Below are positions 1 through 7,543 of a stretch of 64,000 bases of DNA, piece by piece. Source of the DNA: Kocuria turfanensis (lineage in GTDB: Bacteria > Actinomycetota > Actinomycetes > Actinomycetales > Micrococcaceae). Positions within the stretch are counted from its first letter, which is position 1. Every line of letters begins with the position of its first letter. Position numbers and translations under genes: made by a program. A model generated the notes under the pieces. It had not been told where the DNA came from, did no database searches, and saw nothing but the letters and a program-made list of their open reading frames with translations. The DNA is taken from positions 3,678,170-3,742,169 of the forward strand of contig NZ_CP014480.1 in NCBI RefSeq assembly GCF_001580365.1, in the 5' to 3' direction.

Positions 1-1764
1 GAGAACGGCCAGCACCAGTGGGTGGCCTTCCCGAAGCACTCCCAGCTCGAGAACGCCGTGTTCGACATGGCCGTGGCCGGCCGCGTCGTCACCGGCAAGG
101 ACGGCACCGAGGACGTCGCGATCATGATGGTCGAGGCCGAGGCCACCGACAACTCCTGGAACCTGATCAAGAGCAACGGCGCCGTGGCCCCCACGGAGGA
201 GCTCGTGGCCCAGGGCCTCGAGGCCGCCAAGCCCGCGATCAAGGCCCTGTGCGACGCCCAGGCCGACCTCAAGGCCCGCGCCGGCAAGCCGGCGATGGAG
301 CTGCCGCGCTTCGGCGGCTTCGGCGACGACGTCGAGGAGGCCGTGGCGGCCGCCGTCGGCACCCGGCTCGCCGAGGTCTACTCGATCGCCGACAAGCAGG
401 AGCGCGAGACCGCGACCGACGAGCTGCACCAGTCGACCCTCGCGGAGCTGACCGGGGAGGGCAAGCCCTTCGCCGACCGCAAGGAGGAGGTCAACGGCGC
501 CTACCAGGCCCTGACCAAGCAGACCGTGCGCCAGCGGATCCTCACCGAGCAGGTGCGCATCGACGGCCGCGGGCTGACGGACATCCGCCAGCTCACCGCC
601 GAGGTCGAGGTCCTGCCCCGGGTCCACGGCTCCGCGATCTTCGAGCGCGGGGAGACCCAGATCATGGGCGTCACCACGCTGAACATGCTCAAGATGGAGC
701 AGCAGATCGACTCGCTGTCCCCGGTCAAGCACAAGCGCTACGTGCACCACTACAACTTCCCGCCGTACTCCACCGGCGAGACCGGCCGCGTGGGCTCCCC
801 GAAGCGCCGCGAGATCGGCCACGGCGCCCTGGCCGAGCGCGCCATCACCCCGGTGCTGCCCTCCCGCGAGGAGTTCCCCTACGCCATCCGCCAGGTCTCG
901 GAGGCGCTGGGCTCCAACGGCTCCACGTCGATGGGCTCCGTGTGCGCCTCGACCCTGTCGCTGCTCAACGCCGGTGTGCCGCTGCGCGCCCCGGTCGCCG
1001 GCATCGCCATGGGCCTGGTCTCGGACGAGGTCGACGGGGAGACCCGCTACGCCGCGCTGACCGACATCCTGGGCGCGGAGGACGCGCTGGGCGACATGGA
1101 CTTCAAGGTCGCCGGCACCGCCGAGTTCGTGACCGCGATCCAGCTCGACACCAAGCTCGACGGCATCCCCTCCTCCGTCCTGGACGCGGCCCTGACCCAG
1201 GCCCGCGAGGCCCGGCTGCACATCCTCGGGGTGCTCAACGCGGCCATCGACCAGCCGGACGAGATGAGCGAGTTCGCCCCGCGCGTGATCTCCGTGACGG
1301 TGCCCGTCTCCAAGATCGGTGAGGTCATCGGCCCCAAGGGCAAGATGATCAACCAGATCCAGGAGGACACCGGCACCGACATCTCCATCGAGGACGACGG
1401 CACCGTCTACATCGGCGCCACCGACGGCCCCTCGGCCGAGGCGGCCCGCGCGGCGATCAACGCGATCGCCAACCCGCAGGTCCCCGAGGTCGGGGAGCGC
1501 TACCTGGGCACCGTGGTCAAGACCACGACCTTCGGCGCCTTCGTCTCCCTGACCCCGGGCAAGGACGGCCTGCTGCACATCTCGGAGCTGCGCAAGCTCA
1601 ACGAGGGCAAGCGCGTCACCGACGTCGAGGACGTCCTCGGCGTGGGCCAGAAGGTCCAGGTGGAGATCACCAAGGTCGACGACCGCGGCAAGCTCTCGCT
1701 GGCCCCGGTGGTCGCCGAGGAGCCCAACGTCTTCCCCGAGGACGACGTCGCCTCCGAGGTCTGA
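1..1764 (+). CDS. pnp: Polyribonucleotide nucleotidyltransferase, 5' end missing
   Basis: This is the C-terminal ~587 residues of PNPase, which degrades RNA 3' to 5' by phosphorolysis in the cytoplasm. The reading frame is open from base 1, so the start lies outside the window; complete family members are about 720-750 residues. The visible part holds the end of the first RNase PH-like domain and the linker, the second RNase PH-like domain (about bases 540-1260), a KH domain with its GPKG loop ([13 protein letters not shown], about bases 1318-1362) and an S1 domain (from about base 1495, [17 protein letters not shown]). The following M16 protease gene is its usual actinobacterial neighbour. 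Identification is secure; only the N terminus is unknown. Confidence 0.97.
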   Translation, partial: ENGQHQWVAFPKHSQLENAVFDMAVAGRVVTGKDGTEDVAIMMVEAEATDNSWNLIKSNGAVAPTEELVAQGLEAAKPAIKALCDAQADLKARAGKPAMELPRFGGFGDDVEEAVAAAVGTRLAEVYSIADKQERETATDELHQSTLAELTGEGKPFADRKEEVNGAYQALTKQTVRQRILTEQVRIDGRGLTDIRQLTAEVEVLPRVHGSAIFERGETQIMGVTTLNMLKMEQQIDSLSPVKHKRYVHHYNFPPYSTGETGRVGSPKRREIGHGALAERAITPVLPSREEFPYAIRQVSEALGSNGSTSMGSVCASTLSLLNAGVPLRAPVAGIAMGLVSDEVDGETRYAALTDILGAEDALGDMDFKVAGTAEFVTAIQLDTKLDGIPSSVLDAALTQAREARLHILGVLNAAIDQPDEMSEFAPRVISVTVPVSKIGEVIGPKGKMINQIQEDTGTDISIEDDGTVYIGATDGPSAEAARAAINAIANPQVPEVGERYLGTVVKTTTFGAFVSLTPGKDGLLHISELRKLNEGKRVTDVEDVLGVGQKVQVEITKVDDRGKLSLAPVVAEEPNVFPEDDVASEV

Positions 1765-1818
1765 GCCGGGCCCGTCCCGCGCGCAGCAGAGCACGAGCAC
1801 AGAAAGCAGCACACCTGG

Positions 1819-3243
1819 ATGACGGCAGTCGATCTGCCGCTGGAGGCGGGCGACCGCGGCCCGGGGACCACCCCGGGCCCGGGCGCCCGCCTCTCGGCGG
1901 TCCTGAGCAGTTCACCGACCACCACCGCCGGGGCGTTGACCGCCGCGGCCGGGGGGTTCACGCACACCCTGCACGAGGGCGAGGGCGGCAACGTGGTGCG
2001 GCGCACCGTGCTGCCGTGCGGCACCCGCGTGCTCACCGAGCGGATGCCGGCCCAGCGCGCCGTGACGATCGGCTTCTGGGTGGGCGTCGGCTCCCGCGAC
2101 GAGCAGCCCGGGCGGCTGGGCTCCACGCACTTCCTGGAGCACCTGCTGTTCAAGGGCACCACGCGGCGCTCGGCGCTGCAGATCGCCGAGGCCTTCGACG
2201 AGGTGGGCGGGGAGTCCAACGCGGCCACGGCCAAGGAGCACACCTGCTACTACGCCCGGGTGCTCGCCGAGGACCTGCCGATGTCCATCGACGTCATCAC
2301 CGACATGGTCACCTCGGCCGTCCTCGACCCGGAGGAGCTCGAGCGGGAGCGGGGGGTGATCCTCGAGGAGCTGGCCATGGACAAGGACGACCCCGAGGAC
2401 GTCGCCTTCGAGGAGTTCACCCAGCGGGTGCTGGGCGACCACCCGCTGGGCCGGCCGATCGGCGGCACCCCGGAGGAGATCCTGGCCGTGCCCCGCGACG
2501 CGGTGCTCGAGCACTACCGGCGGCACTACCGGCCCGAGGGCCTCGTGGTCACGGCCGCCGGCGGGCTGGAGCACGACGTGGTGGTGGGCCTCGTCGCGGA
2601 GGCCCTCGGCCGCGCCGGCTGGGACCCGTCCGCACCGGCCGCCCCGGTGGCCCGGCGCGAGCGCACCCCCGCCCCGCTGGCCCCCGCGTGGGGCGAGCAC
2701 TTCCTGGAGCGGCCCGTGGAGCAGACCAACGTGCTCGTGGGCCGGCCCGGGATCGTGGCCGGCGACGAGCGCCGCTTCGCGATGACCGTGCTCAACGCCG
2801 CGCTGGGCGGCGGGATGTCCTCCCGCCTGTTCCAGGAGATCCGGGAGAAGCGCGGGCTGGCCTACAGCACGTTCTCCTTCTCGGGGGCGTACTCGGACGC
2901 CGGCTACTTCGGGATGTACGCCGGGTGCCTGCCGGCGCGCACCGACGAGGTCGTGGCGCTGATGACGGGCGAGCTCGAGACCCTCGCCGCGGACGGGATC
3001 GGCGCCGACGAGCTGCGCAAGGTCGTCGGCCAGCTCGGCGGCGGCACCGTGCTCGCCCTGGAGGACACCGGCTCGCGGATGTCGCGGCTGGGCTCGGCGG
3101 AACTGAAGTCGGGGGAGTTCCTCGACATCGACGAGTCGCTGGAGCGGGTGCGCTCCGTGACCCCCGAGCAGGTCCGGGAGCTCGCCGCGTGGCTCGCCGA
3201 GGGCCCCGTCGTCACCACCATCGTGGCGCCCTCCCGCCGCTGA
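1819..3243 (+). CDS. M16 family zinc metallopeptidase (mitochondrial processing peptidase-like)
   Basis: This 474-residue protein is an insulinase-family protease. The inverted zinc motif HFLEH (His104, Glu107, His108) is present, with the third ligand most likely Glu184 in the downstream ERERGVILEEL segment. An inactive-like C-terminal domain follows, as in the family. The first ~50 residues are low-complexity and Pro/Gly/Thr-rich, so the true start could be later; the ATG used has no strong Shine-Dalgarno sequence. It lies 54 bases after pnp, an arrangement common in actinobacteria. The substrate is unknown; a role in peptide turnover is inferred from the family only. Confidence 0.9.
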   Translation: MTAVDLPLEAGDRGPGTTPGPGARLSAVLSSSPTTTAGALTAAAGGFTHTLHEGEGGNVVRRTVLPCGTRVLTERMPAQRAVTIGFWVGVGSRDEQPGRLGSTHFLEHLLFKGTTRRSALQIAEAFDEVGGESNAATAKEHTCYYARVLAEDLPMSIDVITDMVTSAVLDPEELERERGVILEELAMDKDDPEDVAFEEFTQRVLGDHPLGRPIGGTPEEILAVPRDAVLEHYRRHYRPEGLVVTAAGGLEHDVVVGLVAEALGRAGWDPSAPAAPVARRERTPAPLAPAWGEHFLERPVEQTNVLVGRPGIVAGDERRFAMTVLNAALGGGMSSRLFQEIREKRGLAYSTFSFSGAYSDAGYFGMYAGCLPARTDEVVALMTGELETLAADGIGADELRKVVGQLGGGTVLALEDTGSRMSRLGSAELKSGEFLDIDESLERVRSVTPEQVRELAAWLAEGPVVTTIVAPSRR

Positions 3244-3269
3244 CCGCCGTCCCCGCACCCCGTGTGACC

Positions 3270-3283
3270 TAGAGTTGGAGCCA
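3270..3283 (+). promoter_or_regulatory. Leaderless promoter of dapB
   Basis: A -10 hexamer TAGAGT (3270-3275) ends seven bases before the dapB ATG at 3283. A transcript starting about seven bases after the hexamer would begin at the start codon, and no Shine-Dalgarno sequence is needed. Confidence 0.6.
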
Positions 3284-4101
3284 TGACCGAGAGCACCGCC
3301 CCCGTGTCCACCGACGCCGCGACCACCGACGCCGCGGCGTCCGTCCCCGCCCCGCTGCGGGTCGCCGTGCTCGGCGCCCGCGGCCGGATGGGCAGCGAGG
3401 CCGTGCAGGCGGTGCGCCGCGCCGAGGGCCTGCAGCTCGTCGCCGAGCTCGGCCGGGAGGACTCCCTGCAGGCCCTGGTCGCCGCCGGCGCCGAGGTGGT
3501 GGTCGACCTCACCGTCCCCTCCGCCACGGAGGCCAACGTCCGCTTCGCCGTGGCGCACGGCATCCACTGCGTGGTCGGCACCACCGGCTGGGACGCCGAG
3601 CGGCTGGACCGGCTCGGGGTGCTCCTGGCCGAGCACCCGGGGGTGGGCGTGCTGATCGCCCCCAACTTCTCGGTCGGGGCGGTGCTGGCCATGCGCTTCT
3701 CCGCCCAGGCCGCCCGGTTCTTCGAGTCGGTGGAGATCGTGGAGCTGCACCACCCGGACAAGGTCGACGCCCCCTCCGGCACGGCCGCGCGCACCGCGGC
3801 CCTCGTCGGCGAGGCGCGTCGGGCCGCCGGGGCGGGGCCGTCGCCCGACGCCACCGAGCACGACCCGGCCGGCGCGCGCGGGGCGCTCGTCGACGACGTC
3901 CGGGTGCACTCGGTGCGCCTGCGCGGGCTGGTGGCCCACCAGGAGACGCTGCTCGGCGGCGTGGGGGAGCAGCTCACCATCCGGCACGACTCCTTCGACC
4001 GGATCTCCTTCATGACCGGCGTGGTCCTCGGCGTGCGCGAGGTCGGCTCCCACCCGGGGCTCACGCACGGCCTCGAGGGCTACCTCGACCTGGGGCTGTG
4101 A
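3283..4101 (+). CDS. dapB: 4-hydroxy-tetrahydrodipicolinate reductase
   Basis: DapB reduces the DapA product with NAD(P)H in the lysine/diaminopimelate pathway. The 272-residue protein has the nucleotide-binding glycine motif GARGRMG (residues 31-37) after an Ala/Thr-rich tail, and the diagnostic HHPDKVDAPSGTA segment (about residue 158 onward) with the catalytic His and Lys. Length fits the family with a ~25-residue N-terminal extension. It is separated from dapA only by a membrane protein gene; dapF lies 15 kb further on. Confidence 0.96.
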   Translation: MTESTAPVSTDAATTDAAASVPAPLRVAVLGARGRMGSEAVQAVRRAEGLQLVAELGREDSLQALVAAGAEVVVDLTVPSATEANVRFAVAHGIHCVVGTTGWDAERLDRLGVLLAEHPGVGVLIAPNFSVGAVLAMRFSAQAARFFESVEIVELHHPDKVDAPSGTAARTAALVGEARRAAGAGPSPDATEHDPAGARGALVDDVRVHSVRLRGLVAHQETLLGGVGEQLTIRHDSFDRISFMTGVVLGVREVGSHPGLTHGLEGYLDLGL

Positions 4102-4105
4102 CCCG

Positions 4106-4738
4106 GTGAGCTCGATGCGCGTCTGGGGCTGGGCGCTGCTCGCGGCCGGCGCCCTGACGCTGTGGCTGCTGCCCATCCCGGGCGGCTCGAAGCTGTGGAT
4201 CCTCGCGGTGCTCGTCTTCGCCGGCGTCTTCACGCTGCTGGAGTCCACGAGCCGGGCCAAGGCGCTGGCCGCGGCCATGACCGCCCTGCTCGTCGTCTAC
4301 CTCGCCCTGAGCCTGCACCGCGCGGCCCTGCTGCTGGGCACCGAGGGCTGGATCCCCAAGGCCTTCGGCCTGGCCCTGCTGGTGCTGCCGGCCGTGGGCG
4401 TGTGGGCGCTCGTGCGCGAGGTCCTCTTCGGCGTCCGCACCGAGCAGCTCGGCCGCACCCTGGAGGAGGAGGGCGGGCTGCCCGCGGACGACCTGCCGCG
4501 CACCCCGGGCGGCCGGATCGTGCGGGAGGCCGCCGACGAGCGGTTCCACGTCCACCGGGCGCAGACCGAGGAGGACCCCCGGGACTGGCGCAACTGGTAC
4601 CGGCTCTCCCTGGCCTACGCCGCCGCCGGGGACCGCCGCCGCGCCCGCTCGGCGATGCGCGACGCCGTGGCCCTGTCCCGCGGGCGCCCGGCCCGCAACG
4701 TGGAGGCCGCCGGCCCGGCCGGCGACGGCCTGGACTGA
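4106..4738 (+). CDS. Conserved membrane protein with C-terminal TPR-like region
   Basis: Four bases after dapB, this 210-residue protein has three or four hydrophobic helices in its first ~110 residues, then a soluble part with a TPR-like sequence (DWRNWYRLSLAYAAAGDRRRARSAMRDAV). The same gene type is usually found between dapB and dapA in Micrococcaceae. The start could be GTG 4106 (used) or ATG 4115. The function is unknown; a scaffold role is only a guess from the TPR-like repeat. Confidence 0.75.
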   Translation: MSSMRVWGWALLAAGALTLWLLPIPGGSKLWILAVLVFAGVFTLLESTSRAKALAAAMTALLVVYLALSLHRAALLLGTEGWIPKAFGLALLVLPAVGVWALVREVLFGVRTEQLGRTLEEEGGLPADDLPRTPGGRIVREAADERFHVHRAQTEEDPRDWRNWYRLSLAYAAAGDRRRARSAMRDAVALSRGRPARNVEAAGPAGDGLD

Positions 4739-4815
4739 GCCGTGGCCGCCACGACCCGCCCCGTCGGCGGCCCCGGGGTCCGCCCGTCCCGGCGCGGACC
4801 CCGGCACGGAGACGG

Positions 4816-4829
4816 TAGCCTGGGGCCCA
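4816..4829 (+). promoter_or_regulatory. Leaderless promoter of dapA
   Basis: TAGCCT (4816-4821) ends seven bases before the ATG at 4829, the same spacing as at dapB. This supports 4829 rather than the in-frame upstream start at 4742. Confidence 0.6.
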
Positions 4830-5773
4830 TGACTGACTTCGCCACGTCCTCCGCCGCCGACCGCCCCACCACCCCGGACAAGCCCCTGTTCGGGACGCTG
4901 CTCACCGCGATGATCACCGTCTTCGCCGAGGACGGCTCCGTGGACCTGGAGGGCACAGCGGCCGTGGCGGAGCGCCTCGTCGACGACGGCTGCGACGGCC
5001 TGGTGGTCTGCGGCACCACGGGCGAGTACTCGACCATGACCGACGAGGAGAACCTCTCCGTGTTCCGCGCGGTCAAGGACGCCGTGGGCTCCCGCGTGCC
5101 GCTGCTGGCCGGCACCGGCTCCAACGACACCGAGCACTCCCGCTACCTCTCCCGCGCGGCCGAGAAGATCGGCATGGACGGGCTGCTCATCGTCACCCCC
5201 TACTACAACAAGCCCACCCAGACCGGCGTGGAGGCGCACTTCCGCAGCCTCGCCGACTCCGTGGACCTGCCGATCATGCTCTACGACATCCCCGGCCGCG
5301 CCGGCATCCCGATCGCCACGGAGACCCTGGTCTCCCTCGCGGGCCACCCCAACATCGTGGCCGTCAAGGACGCCAAGGCGGACCTGCTCGCCGCCACCCG
5401 GGTGCTGGCCGAGACCGACCTGCTCTACTACTCCGGCGACGACGGGCTGACCCTGCCGTGGATGTCCCTCGGCGCCGCCGGCCTGGTGGGCGTCACCACG
5501 CACGTGGCCACCGCCGAGTACCGCCGGCTCATCGACGCCGTGCGCGCCGACGACCTCGGCACGGCCCAGCGCATCAACCTGGACCTCGAGCCCGTGGTCC
5601 GCGCCACCATGACCCGCGCCCCCGGCGCCGTGGCGGCCAAGACGATCCTCATGTGGCAGGGCAAGCTGCCGCACAACACCGTGCGGCTCCCGCACGTCCC
5701 ACCCACGGAGGCCGAGGCCGCCCTGATCCGCGCGGATCTGGAGGGCTCGATCGTCTCCGGCACCATCGAATGA
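4829..5773 (+). CDS. dapA: 4-hydroxy-tetrahydrodipicolinate synthase
   Basis: DapA condenses pyruvate with aspartate semialdehyde, the first committed step to lysine and diaminopimelate. The 314-residue protein shows the CGTTGEYSTMT motif (from residue 61), catalytic Tyr152 in LYDIPGRAG and Schiff-base Lys180 in NIVAVKDAKADL. The start at 4829 is chosen because a -10 hexamer lies just before it and the protein then begins where the family does; an upstream in-frame start would add 29 residues. The RNase J gene follows 12 bases later, a conserved actinobacterial pairing. Confidence 0.96.
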   Translation: MTDFATSSAADRPTTPDKPLFGTLLTAMITVFAEDGSVDLEGTAAVAERLVDDGCDGLVVCGTTGEYSTMTDEENLSVFRAVKDAVGSRVPLLAGTGSNDTEHSRYLSRAAEKIGMDGLLIVTPYYNKPTQTGVEAHFRSLADSVDLPIMLYDIPGRAGIPIATETLVSLAGHPNIVAVKDAKADLLAATRVLAETDLLYYSGDDGLTLPWMSLGAAGLVGVTTHVATAEYRRLIDAVRADDLGTAQRINLDLEPVVRATMTRAPGAVAAKTILMWQGKLPHNTVRLPHVPPTEAEAALIRADLEGSIVSGTIE

Positions 5774-5785
5774 CGAAAGAGTCAC

Positions 5786-7477
5786 ATGACCCAATGGCAC
5801 ACTGACCTGTCCGCTCCCCCCGCCCTCGGCGAGGACGCCCTGCGCGTCGTCCCGCTGGGCGGGCTGGGCGAGGTCGGCAGAAACATGACGGTGTTCGAGA
5901 TCAACGGGCAGCTGCTCGTGATCGACTGCGGGGTCCTGTTCCCCGAGGAGACCCAGCCCGGCGTGGACCTGATCCTCCCGGACATCAACTACATCATCGA
6001 CCGGCTCGACGACGTCGTGGCCGTGGTGCTCACGCACGGGCACGAGGACCACATCGGCGCCGTGCCCTACCTGCTCAAGCGCCGGCCGGACATCCCCGTC
6101 ATCGGCTCCCAGCTCACGCTCGCGCTCATCGAGGCCAAGCTCCAGGAGCACCGCATCAAGCCCTACACCATGGCGGTGCGCGAGGGGCAGGTCGAGCGGC
6201 TCGGCGAGTTCGAGGTCGAGTTCGTCGCCGTCAACCACTCCATCCCCGACGCGCTGGCCGTGTTCCTGCGCACCCGGGCCGGCACGGTGCTGCACACCGG
6301 CGACTTCAAGATGGACCAGCTGCCCCTCGACGGCCGGATCACCGACCTGCGCCACTTCGCCCGGCTCGGCGAGGAGGGCGTGGACCTGTTCCTCACCGAC
6401 TCCACCAACGCCGAGGTCCCCGGGTTCACCCCCACGGAGAAGCACATCGGCCCGGTGCTGGCCGACGTGATCGGCCGGGCCCCCAAGCGCGTGGTCGTGG
6501 CGTCCTTCTCCTCCCACGTCCACCGGGTGCAGCAGGTGCTCGACGCCGCGGCCGAGCACGGGCGCAAGGTCGTCTTCATGGGCCGGTCCATGGTGCGCAA
6601 CATGACCATCGCCGAGAAGCTCGGCTACCTCGAGGTCCCGCCGAACACCCTGGTGGACCAGAAGAAGATCGACGACCACGCCGACGCCCAGCTGGTCATC
6701 ATGTGCACCGGCTCGCAGGGCGAGCCGATGGCCGCGCTGTCGCGGATGGCCAACGGGGACCACAAGGTCCAGCTCACCGAGGGGGACACCGTGATCCTCG
6801 CGTCCTCCCTCATCCCGGGCAACGAGAACTCCGTGTTCCGGATCATCAACGGACTCATGCGCCTGGGCGCGAACGTGGTGCACAAGAGCAACGCCAAGGT
6901 CCACGTCTCCGGGCACGCCGCCGCCGGGGAGCTGCTGTACTGCTACAACATCATCGAGCCCGAGTACGTCATGCCGGTGCACGGCGAGGTCCGCCACCTC
7001 ATCGCCAACGGCAAGCTCGCGGAGGAGACGGGCGTCCCCACCGACCACGTGCTGCTGGCGGAGAACGGCACCGTGGTGGACATGACCGCCGGCCGGGTCC
7101 GGATCACCGGGCAGGTCGAGTGCGGGGACGTCTACGTGGACGGCTCCTCCGTGGGCACCATCACCGACGCCGACCTCAAGGACCGCCTGGTGCTGGCCGA
7201 GGAGGGCTTCATCTCGGTGATCACCGTGGTCAACCGCGACACCGGCAAGGTCGTCTCCGGCCCCGACGTGCACGCGCGGGGCGTGGCCGAGGACGACCGG
7301 GTCTTCGAGGACATCAAGCCGAAGATCACCGCCGCCCTCGAGGACGCGATCAACCACTCGGGCAAGAACCACACCACCCAGCAGCTCCAGCAGGTGGTGC
7401 GCCGCACGATCGGCTCCTGGGTGAGCCGCAAGCTGCGCCGCAAGCCCATGATCGTCCCGGTGGTCATCGAGGCCTGA
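5786..7477 (+). CDS. rnj: Ribonuclease J
   Basis: RNase J is a metallo-beta-lactamase/beta-CASP ribonuclease with endonuclease and 5'-3' exonuclease activity in mRNA decay and rRNA processing. The 563-residue protein has the zinc motif THGHEDHIGA (His84, His86, Asp88, His89), the beta-CASP region (FMGRSMVRNM, CTGSQGEP, about residues 265-320) and the C-terminal HVSGHAAAGE histidine motif. A purine-rich GAAAGAG sequence precedes the ATG. It is probably co-transcribed with dapA. Confidence 0.95.
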   Translation: MTQWHTDLSAPPALGEDALRVVPLGGLGEVGRNMTVFEINGQLLVIDCGVLFPEETQPGVDLILPDINYIIDRLDDVVAVVLTHGHEDHIGAVPYLLKRRPDIPVIGSQLTLALIEAKLQEHRIKPYTMAVREGQVERLGEFEVEFVAVNHSIPDALAVFLRTRAGTVLHTGDFKMDQLPLDGRITDLRHFARLGEEGVDLFLTDSTNAEVPGFTPTEKHIGPVLADVIGRAPKRVVVASFSSHVHRVQQVLDAAAEHGRKVVFMGRSMVRNMTIAEKLGYLEVPPNTLVDQKKIDDHADAQLVIMCTGSQGEPMAALSRMANGDHKVQLTEGDTVILASSLIPGNENSVFRIINGLMRLGANVVHKSNAKVHVSGHAAAGELLYCYNIIEPEYVMPVHGEVRHLIANGKLAEETGVPTDHVLLAENGTVVDMTAGRVRITGQVECGDVYVDGSSVGTITDADLKDRLVLAEEGFISVITVVNRDTGKVVSGPDVHARGVAEDDRVFEDIKPKITAALEDAINHSGKNHTTQQLQQVVRRTIGSWVSRKLRRKPMIVPVVIEA

Positions 7478-7530
7478 GCACCCGGCCTCCTCCGCCCGTG
7501 CGGCACCGTGGGCGGGGGGAGGCCGTGGTC

Positions 7531-7543
7531 TACCCTGGGAGCA
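7531..7543 (+). promoter_or_regulatory. Leaderless promoter of ftsK
   Basis: TACCCT (7531-7536) ends six bases before the ATG at 7543. This fixes the ftsK start, since the same reading frame is open far upstream. Confidence 0.55.

Noticed and set aside
1912..4278. Very long minus-strand open frames (for example 788, 1103 and 832 codons in the first 10 kb)
   Set aside because: They lie opposite secure genes (protease, dapB, RNase J, ftsK), are His/Gly/Arg-rich and have no family motifs: antisense shadows caused by high GC.
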